Below, piece by piece: positions 8,404 to 17,335 of a stretch of 64,000 nucleotides of DNA. Source of the stretch: Halorubrum salinum (GTDB lineage Archaea > Halobacteriota > Halobacteria > Halobacteriales > Haloferacaceae); the NCBI RefSeq assembly GCF_024494575.1, contig NZ_JANHDO010000001.1, positions 62,001 to 126,000 of the forward strand. The letters run 5' to 3'. The notes below the pieces were generated by a model. It had not been told where the DNA came from, searched no databases, and was given only the letters and a program-made list of their open reading frames with translations. Position 1 is the stretch's first letter. Each line of letters starts with the position of its first letter. The translations under genes and the position numbers were made by a program.

Positions 8404-8571
8404 TTAGAGGTCGCGAGGCTGGACCGTCTTCCGGTCGTTAGCCTCGGCGCGGCGCGCAGCGTCTTCGAGCAGCTCGTCCACTTCGTCGTCCAGCGCGTCG
8501 TAGAAGTCCGAAGCGACGTTCTTGTCGTCCAGGGCTTCCTTGACGGCCGCTTTGACAATAAGGTCTGCCAT
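8404..8571 (-). CDS. 55-aa histone-fold-like protein (DUF1931 family)
   Basis: This short gene encodes 55 residues beginning MADLIVKAAVKEALDDKNVA and ending RKTVQPRDL. The pattern 'LIVKAAVKEAL...VASDFYDALDDEVDELLEDAARRAEANDRKTVQPRDL' resembles the second half of a histone fold: a long central helix and the terminal 'T-x-x-x-x-D-L' seen in archaeal histones and CBF/NF-Y subunits. Haloarchaeal proteins of this kind are annotated as DUF1931 or CBF/NF-Y-like. The start is supported by a CTTATTAA box on the minus strand (about 8597-8604), 27-33 nt upstream. It may bind DNA or act as a partner for another histone-fold protein; it is too short to form a standard histone dimer on its own. Confidence 0.88.
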   Translation of the reverse strand: MADLIVKAAVKEALDDKNVASDFYDALDDEVDELLEDAARRAEANDRKTVQPRDL

Positions 8572-8754
8572 GCGCTCGACGCTATCCGTCGACCGTTAAT
8601 AAGAGTTCCTGAATTCGCCCGCGAGGGACGTCGTGCGGGCGGTTCGCGGCGATATCCGTCACCGGACACTGATAAACCTTGTGAGAGCCGGGACGGCGAG
8701 CGGCGGTTCGGCCCCGATCGATAGCTTCGACATCGTTCGCCACCGACGACCGGT

Positions 8755-9540
8755 ATGCGCGACACGCTAGAAGCGCTCGACGCCGGCGATATCGGCGTTT
8801 CGGAGGCCGAATCGCGGCTGGCTGGCTACGCGACCACGAGAGCCGGACGGTTCGACGCCGCCCGGGAGGACCGCCGCGGGATTCCGGAAGCGATCCTCGC
8901 CGAGGGGAAGACGCCAGCGGAGGTCGCGGCGCTCACCGCGACCGCGGTCGAGACGACCGGCCGGGCGCTCGTGACCCGAGCGGACGACGACGACGCCGCC
9001 GCGATCCGGACCGAGGTCGACGGAGGCCTCATCGGGCGGTCGGCGGAGGCCTCGCCGAGCGTCGACCACGACGAGCGGACGGGGACCGTCGTCGTCCACG
9101 CGGCCGACTTCGATCCGCCGTCTCTCGCCGCGACGGTCGCCGTCGTCTCAGCCGGAACGGCCGACGCCGCGGTCGCCGGCGAGGCTGCCGCGGTCGTCCG
9201 CGAGGTCGGCGCGACGGTCGACCGAGTGGACGACGTCGGCGTCGCGAACCTCGACAGAATCCTCGACCAGCGCGACCGGATTCGCGAGGCCGACGTCGTC
9301 GTCGTCGCCGCCGGCCGCGAGGGGGCGTTACCGACCGTCGTCGCCGGCCTCGTGGACGCGCCGGTGATCGCGCTGCCGGTCTCGACCGGCTACGGCGTCG
9401 GCGGCGAGGGGGCCGCGGCGCTGTCCGGCGCGCTTCAGTCCTGCTCGGTGCTCACGACGGTGAACGTCGACGCGGGCTTCGTCGCCGGCGCGCAGGCCGG
9501 CCTCATCGCGCGGGCCGTCGACGCGGCCCGCGACGCGTGA
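8755..9540 (+). CDS. larB: LarB-type nickel-pincer cofactor biosynthesis carboxylase
   Basis: LarB carboxylates and hydrolyses nicotinic acid adenine dinucleotide in the first step of nickel-pincer nucleotide cofactor synthesis, which serves lactate racemase and related racemases/epimerases. The 261-residue protein has the short N-terminal LarB segment and a C-terminal PurE-like (AIR carboxylase) fold from about residue 115, with 'VVSAGTADAAVAGEAAAVVREVGA', 'VVVVAAGREGALPTVVAGLVDAPVIALPVSTGYG' and 'VLTTVNVDAGFVAGAQAG'. The family was formerly named NCAIR mutase-like. No larC or larE lies in this window, so the partner genes must be elsewhere or absent. Stop is 10 nt before the convergent sensor kinase stop. 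Confidence 0.9.
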   Translation: MRDTLEALDAGDIGVSEAESRLAGYATTRAGRFDAAREDRRGIPEAILAEGKTPAEVAALTATAVETTGRALVTRADDDDAAAIRTEVDGGLIGRSAEASPSVDHDERTGTVVVHAADFDPPSLAATVAVVSAGTADAAVAGEAAAVVREVGATVDRVDDVGVANLDRILDQRDRIREADVVVVAAGREGALPTVVAGLVDAPVIALPVSTGYGVGGEGAAALSGALQSCSVLTTVNVDAGFVAGAQAGLIARAVDAARDA

Positions 9541-9549
9541 GTCCCGCGG

Positions 9550-11328
9550 TCACGGTTCCGTCCCGCCGACGGGGATCGTCACCGTCACCGTCGTCCCGCG
9601 CGGGTCGCGGTCGGCGTAGTCGACGTCGGCCCCGATCGCGTCGGCGGCCCACCCCACGACCCAGAGCCCGAGCCCCGAGCCGTGTTCGAGCGCCGTCTCC
9701 CGTCCCGACTCTACCGCGCTGACCTCGTGGGACGGGACCCCAGGCCCGTCGTCTTCGACGGTGAGGACCCACCGCCCGCCACCGGCGTCTCCGCCGGACT
9801 CCACGCCGGAACCGTCCGCCGAATCCTCTCGCCGGAGCGATACTCGGACCCACGTCCCCCCGTCGTCACGCTCGACGCCGTCCCCGTCGTGGTGGTCGAC
9901 GGCGTTCTCGACGGCGTTCTCCGCGATCGCACGGAGCGCGTCCCGTCTGAGTCGAACCGTCCGATCGCCGCCGTCGTCACCCTCGCCGGCGTTCCCGGGA
10001 AACTCGATCACGGCGTCGGGGTCACGGTCGCGGGCGTCGGACACGACCGACCCGACGACGTCGTCGACGCTCACCTCGGTCGCCTCCCCGTCGTCAAGCA
10101 CGTCCTCGATGGTCCGGGCCTTCTCGCCGAGGGCGGCGAGCGCCCCGGCGCGCCGCTCTATCGCGTCCGCCATCCGGACGAGTTCGGGGTCGTCGAGCCG
10201 CTCCGCGAGCAGTTCGCCGTACCCGTGGACGACGCCGGCGTCGTTCCGGAGGTTGTGTCTGAGCACGCGGTTGAGCACCGTCAGCTGCTGGCGACGCCGC
10301 TCCCGCTCAGTCACGTCGGAGAAGACGACCGTGCGTCCGACGCGGGTGCCGTTCGGGTCGGCGAGCGGCGCGGTCGACACCGCGTACGTGCGGCGGCGTC
10401 CGTCGACGACGAACTCGACCTCTCCCCCGTCTCCGTCGAGCGATATCGAGGTGTCGAGGAACGCGTCGAGGGGGCGGTCGCGGGCCGTCTCGGCTGTGAC
10501 GCCGAGCAGCGACTCCGCCGCCGGGTTGAGCCGGACGATGTGGCCGTCGGGCGCGAGCGCGACGATCGGGTCGGCGAGGTCGTCGACCGCGGTCCGCTCT
10601 GCGGCGCGGCTGGTCGTCGGATTGCGGTCGAACATCTCTGCGCGGCCGAACGCGTAGGCGTCGAGCAGGGCGTGAGGCACGAACATGATCGGCGCGAACT
10701 GCAGCTGCGGGACCGGACCGACCCCCAGCGTCCACGCGACGAGCGCGAAGCCGGGCGGCAGCGAGCTCAGTGCGACGGCCGCGGTCTCGCGCCGATACAG
10801 CGGGCCGTAGCTGAGCAGCGTGTCGACGAGCAGGAACACCGCGCTGGCGACGAGCACGCTCTCGACGGCGACGACGACGTACGCCCACGGCCCGAGCGCG
10901 TACGTGACGGTCTCGACCCCGAAGACCGGAGTCGACCGGAACGCGGTCCAGAACCCTCCGTGGAGCGAGTTCGTGAGGAGCGCGAGTGTGGAGAAGCCCC
11001 CGAACGCGACGACGGCCGCGAACAGCCGGCCGCGGATCACGTCTCCCCGCCCCGTGTACTCCAGCGCGAAGCCGAGAAAGCCGACGCCCGTCCAGACGAT
11101 TCCGAGCCACATCGCCGCCTCCAGCGCGGCTCGGAGCAGGGGGTCTGTGACGAGCAGGCCGACCCCGTAGGAGAGACACCAGGTCGCCTGCGCGAGGAAG
11201 ACGCCGAGAAACCAGTCGACGCCGGGGCGACCGCGGTGTTCCCGTATCGTCCACGCGAGCCAGAGCGCTCCCGTGCCGCCGGCGATGGACCCGACTGCGG
11301 GCCATGCTGGAACGGCGTCGAAAGCCAT
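9550..11328 (-). CDS. Membrane sensor histidine kinase (7TM N-terminal region, PAS, HATPase)
   Basis: A 592-residue sensor kinase. The first about 230 residues contain seven predicted membrane helices, matching the haloarchaeal histidine-kinase N-terminal 7TM region. A PAS domain follows at about 245-350 ('LADPIVALAPDGHIVRLNPAAESLLGV'). The phospho-acceptor region has RHNLRND with His368, the haloarchaeal form of the H box, and the ATPase has the N box 'AIAENAVENAVDHH' and G1 'VEDDGPGV'. No response regulator is adjacent. It probably passes a signal, sensed in the membrane or by PAS, to a soluble or shared regulator. The ATP-lid region contains Gly/Ser-rich inserts usual for halophiles. Confidence 0.9.
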   Translation of the reverse strand: MAFDAVPAWPAVGSIAGGTGALWLAWTIREHRGRPGVDWFLGVFLAQATWCLSYGVGLLVTDPLLRAALEAAMWLGIVWTGVGFLGFALEYTGRGDVIRGRLFAAVVAFGGFSTLALLTNSLHGGFWTAFRSTPVFGVETVTYALGPWAYVVVAVESVLVASAVFLLVDTLLSYGPLYRRETAAVALSSLPPGFALVAWTLGVGPVPQLQFAPIMFVPHALLDAYAFGRAEMFDRNPTTSRAAERTAVDDLADPIVALAPDGHIVRLNPAAESLLGVTAETARDRPLDAFLDTSISLDGDGGEVEFVVDGRRRTYAVSTAPLADPNGTRVGRTVVFSDVTERERRRQQLTVLNRVLRHNLRNDAGVVHGYGELLAERLDDPELVRMADAIERRAGALAALGEKARTIEDVLDDGEATEVSVDDVVGSVVSDARDRDPDAVIEFPGNAGEGDDGGDRTVRLRRDALRAIAENAVENAVDHHDGDGVERDDGGTWVRVSLRREDSADGSGVESGGDAGGGRWVLTVEDDGPGVPSHEVSAVESGRETALEHGSGLGLWVVGWAADAIGADVDYADRDPRGTTVTVTIPVGGTEP

Positions 11329-11407
11329 GTGTGGCTACGACGGAGACGGATGGCCTAAAGCTGTCGTGCGATCGCTTCGGCGCACGCCGGGCGCGACATC
11401 GCCGAGT

Positions 11408-12817
11408 TCACGCCGCCGAGCGTCGCCCGAACGCGACGGCGACGGGGACGAGGAGCACCGCGCCGACGAGGAACGGCGACGCGACCGCGACCGTGTACAA
11501 CACCGCCATCAGCGGCGGGCCGACGGTCCGCCCGAGGCTCGACGCGCCCTGCGTGACGCCGAAGGCCGCGCCCTGATCCGTGTCGGCGGCCGACGCCGAG
11601 ACGAGGGTCGCGAGCGAGACGTTCACGAGTGCGTTCCCGAGCGACAGCGCCGCCAACGCGGCGAGCAGCGCCAAAAGCGGGAGCGTGAGCCACGCCGGGC
11701 CGCCGACCGCGACGGCACCCGATAGCCGGTCGACGAGCCCGGTCGCCGGAATCGCGACGAGCGCGACCGCGAGCACGACCGACCCGGCCGCGACGAGCGT
11801 CCGCGACGAGACGACCCGCGAGAGCCGCCCGACGAGCACGCCCTGATTCACCGCCCCGAGGACGCCGACGTAGGTGAGCAGGAACGCCGCGGCCGTCGCG
11901 TCGTAGCCGAACGCGTCCGCCACGTACGGGATGAACATCACCTGTACGCCCGCGAACGCGACCGCGACGACGAAGTACGCGAGCGTCAGCGGTCGGAGCG
12001 CCGCCGAGGAGAGCGCGTCGCGAAACTGACCGACCGCGGTGGTGCGCCGGCTCCTCTCCGGGTCGGTCGTCGGCCGAGTTCGGTTCGGCTCTTCGAGGAA
12101 GGCGAACCCGACGGCGACCGCGAGGAAGCTCATCCCCGCCGCTGCGAAGCTGGGGAGCGAGTACGCCGTCGCCGGAACGAACGCCGGGAGGAGGGCGTCG
12201 GCGCGGGCCACCACCGCGTCGGCGGCGAGCAGCCCGCCGATCGCCGGGCCGAAGACGAAGCCGAGCGCGAACGACGCGCCGACGAGCCCGAGCGCGCCGG
12301 CCCGTCGGTCCCGCGGGGTGATGTCGGCGACGTACGCCTGCGCGGCGGCGATGTTGCCGCCCATCGCCCCCGCGAGCGTCCGCGAGGCGAAAAGCGTCGT
12401 CAGCGCGGCGGCCGTCCCGAAGCGCGCGCCAGCCTCCCCGGCGTAGCCGAACGTAACCCACGCGACGCCGGCGGTCGCGAGCGACGCGAGCAGGACGGGC
12501 CGCCGTCCGATCCGGTCGGAGAGTCGGCCGAGCGTGGGCGCGGCGAGGAACTGCGCGAGCGAGTACGACGCCGCGAGCAGGCCGATAAAGGCGTCGCTGA
12601 CACCGAAGGACCGCACGTAGAAGGGTAAGATCGGGATCACGATCCCGAACCCGACGAGATCGATGAACACGACGCCGATCACGACCGCGAGCGCGCGCCG
12701 CGGGTTGGCGACGGCGGGGGGCCGTTCGGGGTCGGCGTCGCGGTCGCCCTCGCCGCCCGCGTCGCGGTCGCCCGCGTCGCCGCCGATCGACGCGACTCCG
12801 GCCTCCGGGTGTGTCAC
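11408..12817 (-). CDS. MFS transporter, drug/metabolite exporter type (TetA-like)
   Basis: A 469-residue major facilitator superfamily protein with 12 predicted helices. After an acidic cytoplasmic N-terminus of about 40 residues, helix 1 contains 'VVFIDLVGFGIVIPILPFYV', typical of the tetracycline/multidrug exporter group. The loop 2-3 motif GRLSDRIGRRPVLL is a clear MFS motif A. The substrate cannot be deduced. GTG 12815-12817 is the start, with a CTTAAG box at about 12840 giving leaderless spacing. The gene lies between two convergent or co-directional haloarchaeal genes with no obvious operon partner. Confidence 0.9.
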   Translation of the reverse strand: MTHPEAGVASIGGDAGDRDAGGEGDRDADPERPPAVANPRRALAVVIGVVFIDLVGFGIVIPILPFYVRSFGVSDAFIGLLAASYSLAQFLAAPTLGRLSDRIGRRPVLLASLATAGVAWVTFGYAGEAGARFGTAAALTTLFASRTLAGAMGGNIAAAQAYVADITPRDRRAGALGLVGASFALGFVFGPAIGGLLAADAVVARADALLPAFVPATAYSLPSFAAAGMSFLAVAVGFAFLEEPNRTRPTTDPERSRRTTAVGQFRDALSSAALRPLTLAYFVVAVAFAGVQVMFIPYVADAFGYDATAAAFLLTYVGVLGAVNQGVLVGRLSRVVSSRTLVAAGSVVLAVALVAIPATGLVDRLSGAVAVGGPAWLTLPLLALLAALAALSLGNALVNVSLATLVSASAADTDQGAAFGVTQGASSLGRTVGPPLMAVLYTVAVASPFLVGAVLLVPVAVAFGRRSAA

Positions 12818-12864
12818 GGTGGCGAGAGGTCGCGCGGAAACTTAAGAAGGCGGTCGGATCGGTG

Positions 12865-13458
12865 CTACAGGTGGCGTTCGATGACGCGTTTCGCGGCCTG
12901 TCCCTTCTCTTTCCACCCGTATCCCTCGTCGTAGACGTGGCGCTTTCCGTCGACAAGCTCCTCGGGCGTCGACTCCTCGAAGCCGCCGCGGTCCCACGCG
13001 CCCGACTCGCGGAGCCACTCGATCACGTTCTCTCTGGTCTCCGGCCACGAGAGCCCGACCATCTCGTACCACGCGACCATCGCGAAGACGGCGTTGTCGT
13101 GACAGCCCGGGACGGAGCCGTGCTCGTAGACGGTCCGCATCGGATCGCGGGTCGGCTCCGAGACCCGCTCTTTGAACTCCGCGGCGGTGAGCAGCCGGAG
13201 CCGGTCACCGTCCTCGACGACCCGCTGGTCGCGTTCGAGCGCGCCCAGCGCGGCCTTGTGGAGTCCGCCCCACTCGCCGTGGACCGCCTCGCGCAGGGTC
13301 GACTCGGTCAGTCCCTCGCGCTCGGCGGTGAGGACGGTCAACAGGTCCGTGTACGCCTTCTCGATGGTCGGCCAGTTCACCCCCTCGAAGTCGCAGTCGG
13401 CGTCGTGGAGGCTGTTTGTCGTCCGGCAGCCGGGACACGGGTAGCGGAACGTCGGCAC
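12865..13458 (-). CDS. Conserved haloarchaeal protein with N-terminal CxxC zinc-ribbon-like motif
   Basis: A 197-residue protein of unknown function. Its N-terminus MPTFRYPCPGCRTTNSLHDA holds a CPGC pair and a further Cys at about 22 (DCDFEGVNW), which could form part of a metal site. The remainder is helical and charged, with a conserved-looking segment 'PGCHDNAVFAMVAWYEMVGLSW'. It belongs to a haloarchaea-specific uncharacterised family as far as I can tell. The start is GTG 13456-13458. It precedes the MFS gene on the same strand (47 nt apart), so the two may be co-transcribed, but no functional link is visible. Confidence 0.75.
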   Translation of the reverse strand: MPTFRYPCPGCRTTNSLHDADCDFEGVNWPTIEKAYTDLLTVLTAEREGLTESTLREAVHGEWGGLHKAALGALERDQRVVEDGDRLRLLTAAEFKERVSEPTRDPMRTVYEHGSVPGCHDNAVFAMVAWYEMVGLSWPETRENVIEWLRESGAWDRGGFEESTPEELVDGKRHVYDEGYGWKEKGQAAKRVIERHL

Positions 13459-13667
13459 GAGCGGAACTGGGACGCCGCCGAAGTTAGTGGTTTCGCGACG
13501 GCGTTCCGGCCGGGACTGCGCGCTCGGACCAAGGATCTGCGCGCCTCTGCGCCGGCACCTGCATCACACCTGCGTCACGTCTGCGCCGGTCCTGAGACCC
13601 GTCCGCGCTGGCGCCCGCCCGCGGTTCCGAAACGTTTACTCGACAGCCAGACGCGAATACACACCGT

Positions 13668-14582
13668 ATGACAAAAGTCAGCGTTGTCGGTGCGGCGGGG
13701 ACCGTCGGAGCGGCGGCCGGGTACAACCTCGCGTTGCGCGACGTGGTCGACGAGCTCGTCTTCGTCGACATTCCGGACCAGCGCGAGACGACCATCGGGC
13801 AGGCGGCCGACACGAACCACGGGATCGCCTACGACTCGAACACGACCGTCCGGCAGGGCGAGTACGCGGACACCGCCGGCTCGGACGTCGTCGTGGTCAC
13901 GGCCGGCATCCCGCGCAAGGAGGGCCAGACGCGGATCGATCTGGCCGGCGACAACGCGCCGATCATGGAGGACATCGGCTCCTCGCTCGCAGAGCACAAC
14001 GACGACTTCGTTACCGTCACCACCTCCAACCCGGTCGACCTCCTGAACCGCCACCTCTACGAGGCGGGCGACCGCGACCGCCACAAGGTCGTCGGCTTCG
14101 GCGGTCGGCTCGACTCCGCGCGCTTCCGGTACGTCCTCTCCGAGCGCTTCGACGCGCCCGCAAAGAACGTCGAGGCGACGATCCTCGGCGAGCACGGCGA
14201 CGCGCAGGCACCGGTGTTCTCGAAGGTGCGCGTGAACGGCCGCGACCCCGAATTCGACGCCGACGAGAAAGAGGAGATCCTCGAAGACCTCCAGGAGTCG
14301 GCGATGGACGTGATCAGCCGGAAGGGCGCGACCCAGTGGGGCCCCGCAACCGGCGTCGCCCACACCGTCGAGGCCATCCTGCGCGACACCGGCGAGGTGC
14401 TCCCCTGCTCCGTCGTGCTCGACGGCGAGTACGGCTACGACGACACCGCGATCGGCGTCCCCGCGAAGCTCGGATCGAACGGCGTGGAAGAGGTCGTCGA
14501 GTGGGACCTCGACGAGTACGAGTCCGACCTGCTCGACGACGCCGCGGAGAAGCTCTCCGAGCAGTACGAGAAGATCGCGTAG
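13668..14582 (+). CDS. mdh: Malate dehydrogenase (NAD-dependent, LDH-like haloarchaeal type)
   Basis: Interconverts malate and oxaloacetate in the TCA cycle. The 304-aa protein shows the nucleotide loop GAAGTVG at 8-14, Asp34 at the end of beta-2 (NAD rather than NADP preference) and Arg83 and Arg89 in IPRKEGQTR for substrate binding. The catalytic pair is Asp149/Arg152 in [10 protein letters not shown] with His176 in LGEHGDAQ. It is the lactate/malate dehydrogenase superfamily member known in haloarchaea; the arginine at the specificity loop (R83 region) fits malate. The highly acidic surface is as expected for a salt-in enzyme. A GTTTACT element (about 13633-13639) precedes the start at TATA distance. 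Confidence 0.96.
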   Translation: MTKVSVVGAAGTVGAAAGYNLALRDVVDELVFVDIPDQRETTIGQAADTNHGIAYDSNTTVRQGEYADTAGSDVVVVTAGIPRKEGQTRIDLAGDNAPIMEDIGSSLAEHNDDFVTVTTSNPVDLLNRHLYEAGDRDRHKVVGFGGRLDSARFRYVLSERFDAPAKNVEATILGEHGDAQAPVFSKVRVNGRDPEFDADEKEEILEDLQESAMDVISRKGATQWGPATGVAHTVEAILRDTGEVLPCSVVLDGEYGYDDTAIGVPAKLGSNGVEEVVEWDLDEYESDLLDDAAEKLSEQYEKIA

Positions 14583-14629
14583 ATCGCCGCGCGACGCGTC
14601 GATAGTTCGGTCGCCGCTTCGAGGGCCGC

Positions 14630-15934
14630 TCAGGCGGTCGCGCGCTCGATCGCCGCTTCGAGGTCGGCGACGATGTCTGCCGGGTCCTCGATGCCGACCG
14701 AGAGCCGCACCATGTCGCCGGTGACGCCGGCGGCCTCCTGTTCCTCTTCGGTGAGCTGCTGGTGGGTCGTCGAGGCCGGGTGGATGACGAGCGTCTTCGC
14801 GTCGCCGACGTTCGCGAGCAGCGAGGCCAGGTCCGCGTTCTCGACGGTCCCCTTCGCGGCCTCGTAGCCGCCCTCCAGCCCGAAGGTGATCATCCCGCCG
14901 TAGCCGCCCTCCAGGTACTCCGTCGCCTCCTCGTGGGTCTCGTGGCTCTCTAAGCCGGGGTAGTTCACCCACGCCACGTCGTCGTGCTCGTCGAGGTACT
15001 CCGCGACGATCCCGGCGTTCTCGCAGTGGCGGTCCATCCGCAGCGGGAGCGACTCCGTCTGCTGGAGCGTGTTCCACGCGTCGAACGGCGACTGCTGGTC
15101 GCCTAGGTCGCGCAGCCCGCGGGTGACCGCCGCGAACGTGAACGCCGCCTCGCCGAACGCCTCGACGTAGTTGATCCCGTGGTAGGCGGGGTTGTCCTTC
15201 GCGATCTCCGGGAACTTCTCGGGGTGCTCCGCCCACGGGAACGAGCCGCCGTCGACCAAGATTCCGCCGACCGTGGTGCCGTTGCCGGTGAGCCACTTCG
15301 TCGTCGACTCCCAGACGAGGTCCGCACCGTGCTCTAAGGGCTGACAGAGGTACGGCGTCGCGAACGTGTTGTCGACGAACAGCGGGACGCCGTGGTCGTG
15401 GGCGATGTCGGCGATCCGCTCGATGTCGGGCGTGACGAGGGCGGGGTTGCCGATCGTCTCGATGTGGACGTAGGCGGTGTCCTCGTCGATGGCGTCGGCG
15501 TATCCCTCGTAGTCGAGGGGGTCGACGAACCGCGTCGTGATGCCGCGGCGCTCGACGGAGTGCGTGAGGTACGTGTAGGTTCCGCCGTACAGCGCCGACG
15601 AGGAGACCACGTTGTCGCCGGCGGACGCGAGCATGAACGTCGCCAGATCGAGCGCGGCCATGCCCGACGAGGTCGCGACCGCGCCGACACCGCCTTCGAG
15701 CGAGGCGATCCGCTCTTCTAAGGCGGCGTTCGTCGGGTTCATGATCCGCGAATAGACGTTGCCCGCCTCCTCTAACGCGAACAGCCGCGCGGCGTGGTCG
15801 GCGTCCTCGAACTCGTAGGAGGTCGTCTGGTAGATCGGCGTCGCCCGCGCGCCGGTGGCGGGGTCGGGAGCCGATCCGGCGTGGACGCTTCGGGTGCTGA
15901 ACTCGCGGGGTGCGTCGTCGTCGTCGGATGGCAT
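14630..15934 (-). CDS. metY: O-acetylhomoserine sulfhydrylase (Cys/Met metabolism PLP enzyme)
   Basis: A 434-residue PLP enzyme of the cystathionine gamma-synthase family, most like O-acetylhomoserine aminocarboxypropyltransferase, which makes homocysteine from O-acetylhomoserine and sulfide. Typical features are 'THSVHAG'-type start (here FSTRSVHAGSAPDPATGARATPIYQTTSY), 'YSRIMNPTNAALEERIASLEGG', 'VDNTFATPYLCQPLEHGADLVWESTTKWLTGNG' with the PLP lysine in STTKW, and 'FPWAEHPEKFPEIAKDNPAYHG', a segment seen in MetY rather than MetB. Start ATG 15934 lies 25-30 nt from a TTTAAG box, so the longer in-frame extension is not used. Which sulfur donor is used is inferred from family membership. Confidence 0.93.
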   Translation of the reverse strand: MPSDDDDAPREFSTRSVHAGSAPDPATGARATPIYQTTSYEFEDADHAARLFALEEAGNVYSRIMNPTNAALEERIASLEGGVGAVATSSGMAALDLATFMLASAGDNVVSSSALYGGTYTYLTHSVERRGITTRFVDPLDYEGYADAIDEDTAYVHIETIGNPALVTPDIERIADIAHDHGVPLFVDNTFATPYLCQPLEHGADLVWESTTKWLTGNGTTVGGILVDGGSFPWAEHPEKFPEIAKDNPAYHGINYVEAFGEAAFTFAAVTRGLRDLGDQQSPFDAWNTLQQTESLPLRMDRHCENAGIVAEYLDEHDDVAWVNYPGLESHETHEEATEYLEGGYGGMITFGLEGGYEAAKGTVENADLASLLANVGDAKTLVIHPASTTHQQLTEEEQEAAGVTGDMVRLSVGIEDPADIVADLEAAIERATA

Positions 15935-15958
15935 GTACCACTCTGCACGCGCCGGACT

Positions 15959-15964
15959 CTTAAA
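15959..15964 (-). promoter_or_regulatory. TATA box of metY
   Basis: The minus strand reads TTTAAG here, 25-30 nt before the metY ATG. This supports a leaderless transcript and rejects the longer upstream reading frame. Confidence 0.65.
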
Positions 15965-16070
15965 GCCGCCCGCAGTCGCCGGCGTTTCCGCTATCTCGGA
16001 TCGGATCGCGAGGCGAGCGGGCTCCGCTCCTCGTGCCAACGGTTAACAGCGTCCGGCCGTAACGTCTCAC

Positions 16071-17297
16071 ATGGGAACTAACGGTCCGCGCGGCGACACC
16101 GTCGACATGTCGGACGCGGTCGGGGCGGTCCCCGACTCCGTCTGGCAGTACCTCGCGCTCGGCGTCGCGGTCGTCGTCGGGTTCGCCCTCCTCAACCAGA
16201 ACCTCGTCTTCGGCGTCGCCGCGCTCGCGCTGCTCGTCGCGGTCGTCACCGTCGTTAGTGCCGTCGAGATCGTCGACGCCTACGAGAAAGAGGCGCTCAC
16301 GGTGTTCGGCGAGTACCGCAAGCTGCTCGAACCGGGCGTCCACCTCATCCCGCCGTTCGTCTCCCGCACGTACCCGTTCGACATGCGGACACAGACGATC
16401 GACGTGCCGAGCCAGTCGGCGATCACGCGGGACAACTCGCCGGTGACCGCTGACGCGGTCGTCTACATCAAGGTGATGGACGCCAAGAAGGCGTTCTTGG
16501 AGGTCGACGACTACAAGCGCGCCGTCTCGAATCTCGCCCAGACCACGTTGCGGGCCGTCCTCGGCGACATGGAACTCGACGACACGCTCTCGCGGCGCGA
16601 TCAGATCAACGACCGGATCAACGAGGAGTTAGACGAGCCGACCGACGAGTGGGGGATCCGCGTCGAGGCCGTCGAGGTCCGCGAGGTGAGCCCCTCACAG
16701 GAGGTCCAGCGCGCCATGGAACAACAGACCGGCGCGGAGCGTCGTCGTCGGGCGATGATCTTGGAGGCGCAGGGTGAGCGTCGCTCGGCGGTCGAGCAGG
16801 CCGAGGGTGACAAGCAGTCGAACATCATCCGGGCGCAGGGTGAAAAGCAGTCGCAGATCCTCGAAGCGCAGGGCGACGCGATCTCGACCGTGCTCCGCGC
16901 CCGCTCCGCGGAGTCGATGGGAGAACGCGCCATCATCGAGCGCGGGATGGAGACCCTAGAAGAGATCGGCAAGGGCGAGTCCACGACGTTCGTCCTCCCG
17001 CAGGAACTCACGAGTCTCGTGGGCCGCTACGGCAAGGCGCTCTCCGGCTCCGACGTCCAACAGATGGACGGGCTGGAAAGCAAGGAGTTCGACGAGGAGA
17101 CGGAGAAGATGCTCGGCTTAGAGGACATCGAGAGCGCGCTCGAACAGCTCGACACGGTGGCAGACAGCGACCTCCGGACCGACGAGACTCGAGACGCGGA
17201 CACGGCCCGCGACACCGGTATCGCCGGAGAGGAAGACCTCGACCGCGAGGCCGACCGAGACGTGGATCTGGAGACCGAGACCGAGCGCCCGGGATAA
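16071..17297 (+). CDS. SPFH/Band 7 (stomatin/prohibitin-like) membrane protein
   Basis: A 408-residue scaffold-type membrane protein. Two close hydrophobic segments (about 27-45 and 47-64) anchor the N-terminus. The SPFH domain runs from about 65 to 225 with 'YEKEALTVFGEYRKLLEPGVHLIPPFV' and 'ITRDNSPVTADAVVYIKVMDAKKAFLEV'. A long charged coiled coil follows, rich in repeated EAQGE/RAQGE-type units (about 225-290), and the C-terminus is an acidic tail of about 70 residues. Family members oligomerise in membranes and organise proteases or lipid domains. NfeD-type partner genes often adjoin SPFH genes, but the neighbour here is a different hydrophobic protein on the other strand. Confidence 0.92.
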   Translation: MGTNGPRGDTVDMSDAVGAVPDSVWQYLALGVAVVVGFALLNQNLVFGVAALALLVAVVTVVSAVEIVDAYEKEALTVFGEYRKLLEPGVHLIPPFVSRTYPFDMRTQTIDVPSQSAITRDNSPVTADAVVYIKVMDAKKAFLEVDDYKRAVSNLAQTTLRAVLGDMELDDTLSRRDQINDRINEELDEPTDEWGIRVEAVEVREVSPSQEVQRAMEQQTGAERRRRAMILEAQGERRSAVEQAEGDKQSNIIRAQGEKQSQILEAQGDAISTVLRARSAESMGERAIIERGMETLEEIGKGESTTFVLPQELTSLVGRYGKALSGSDVQQMDGLESKEFDEETEKMLGLEDIESALEQLDTVADSDLRTDETRDADTARDTGIAGEEDLDREADRDVDLETETERPG

Positions 17298-17335
17298 CGC
17301 GGACACGGATTTCTGACGCTCGGAGTTCGTCCGCG

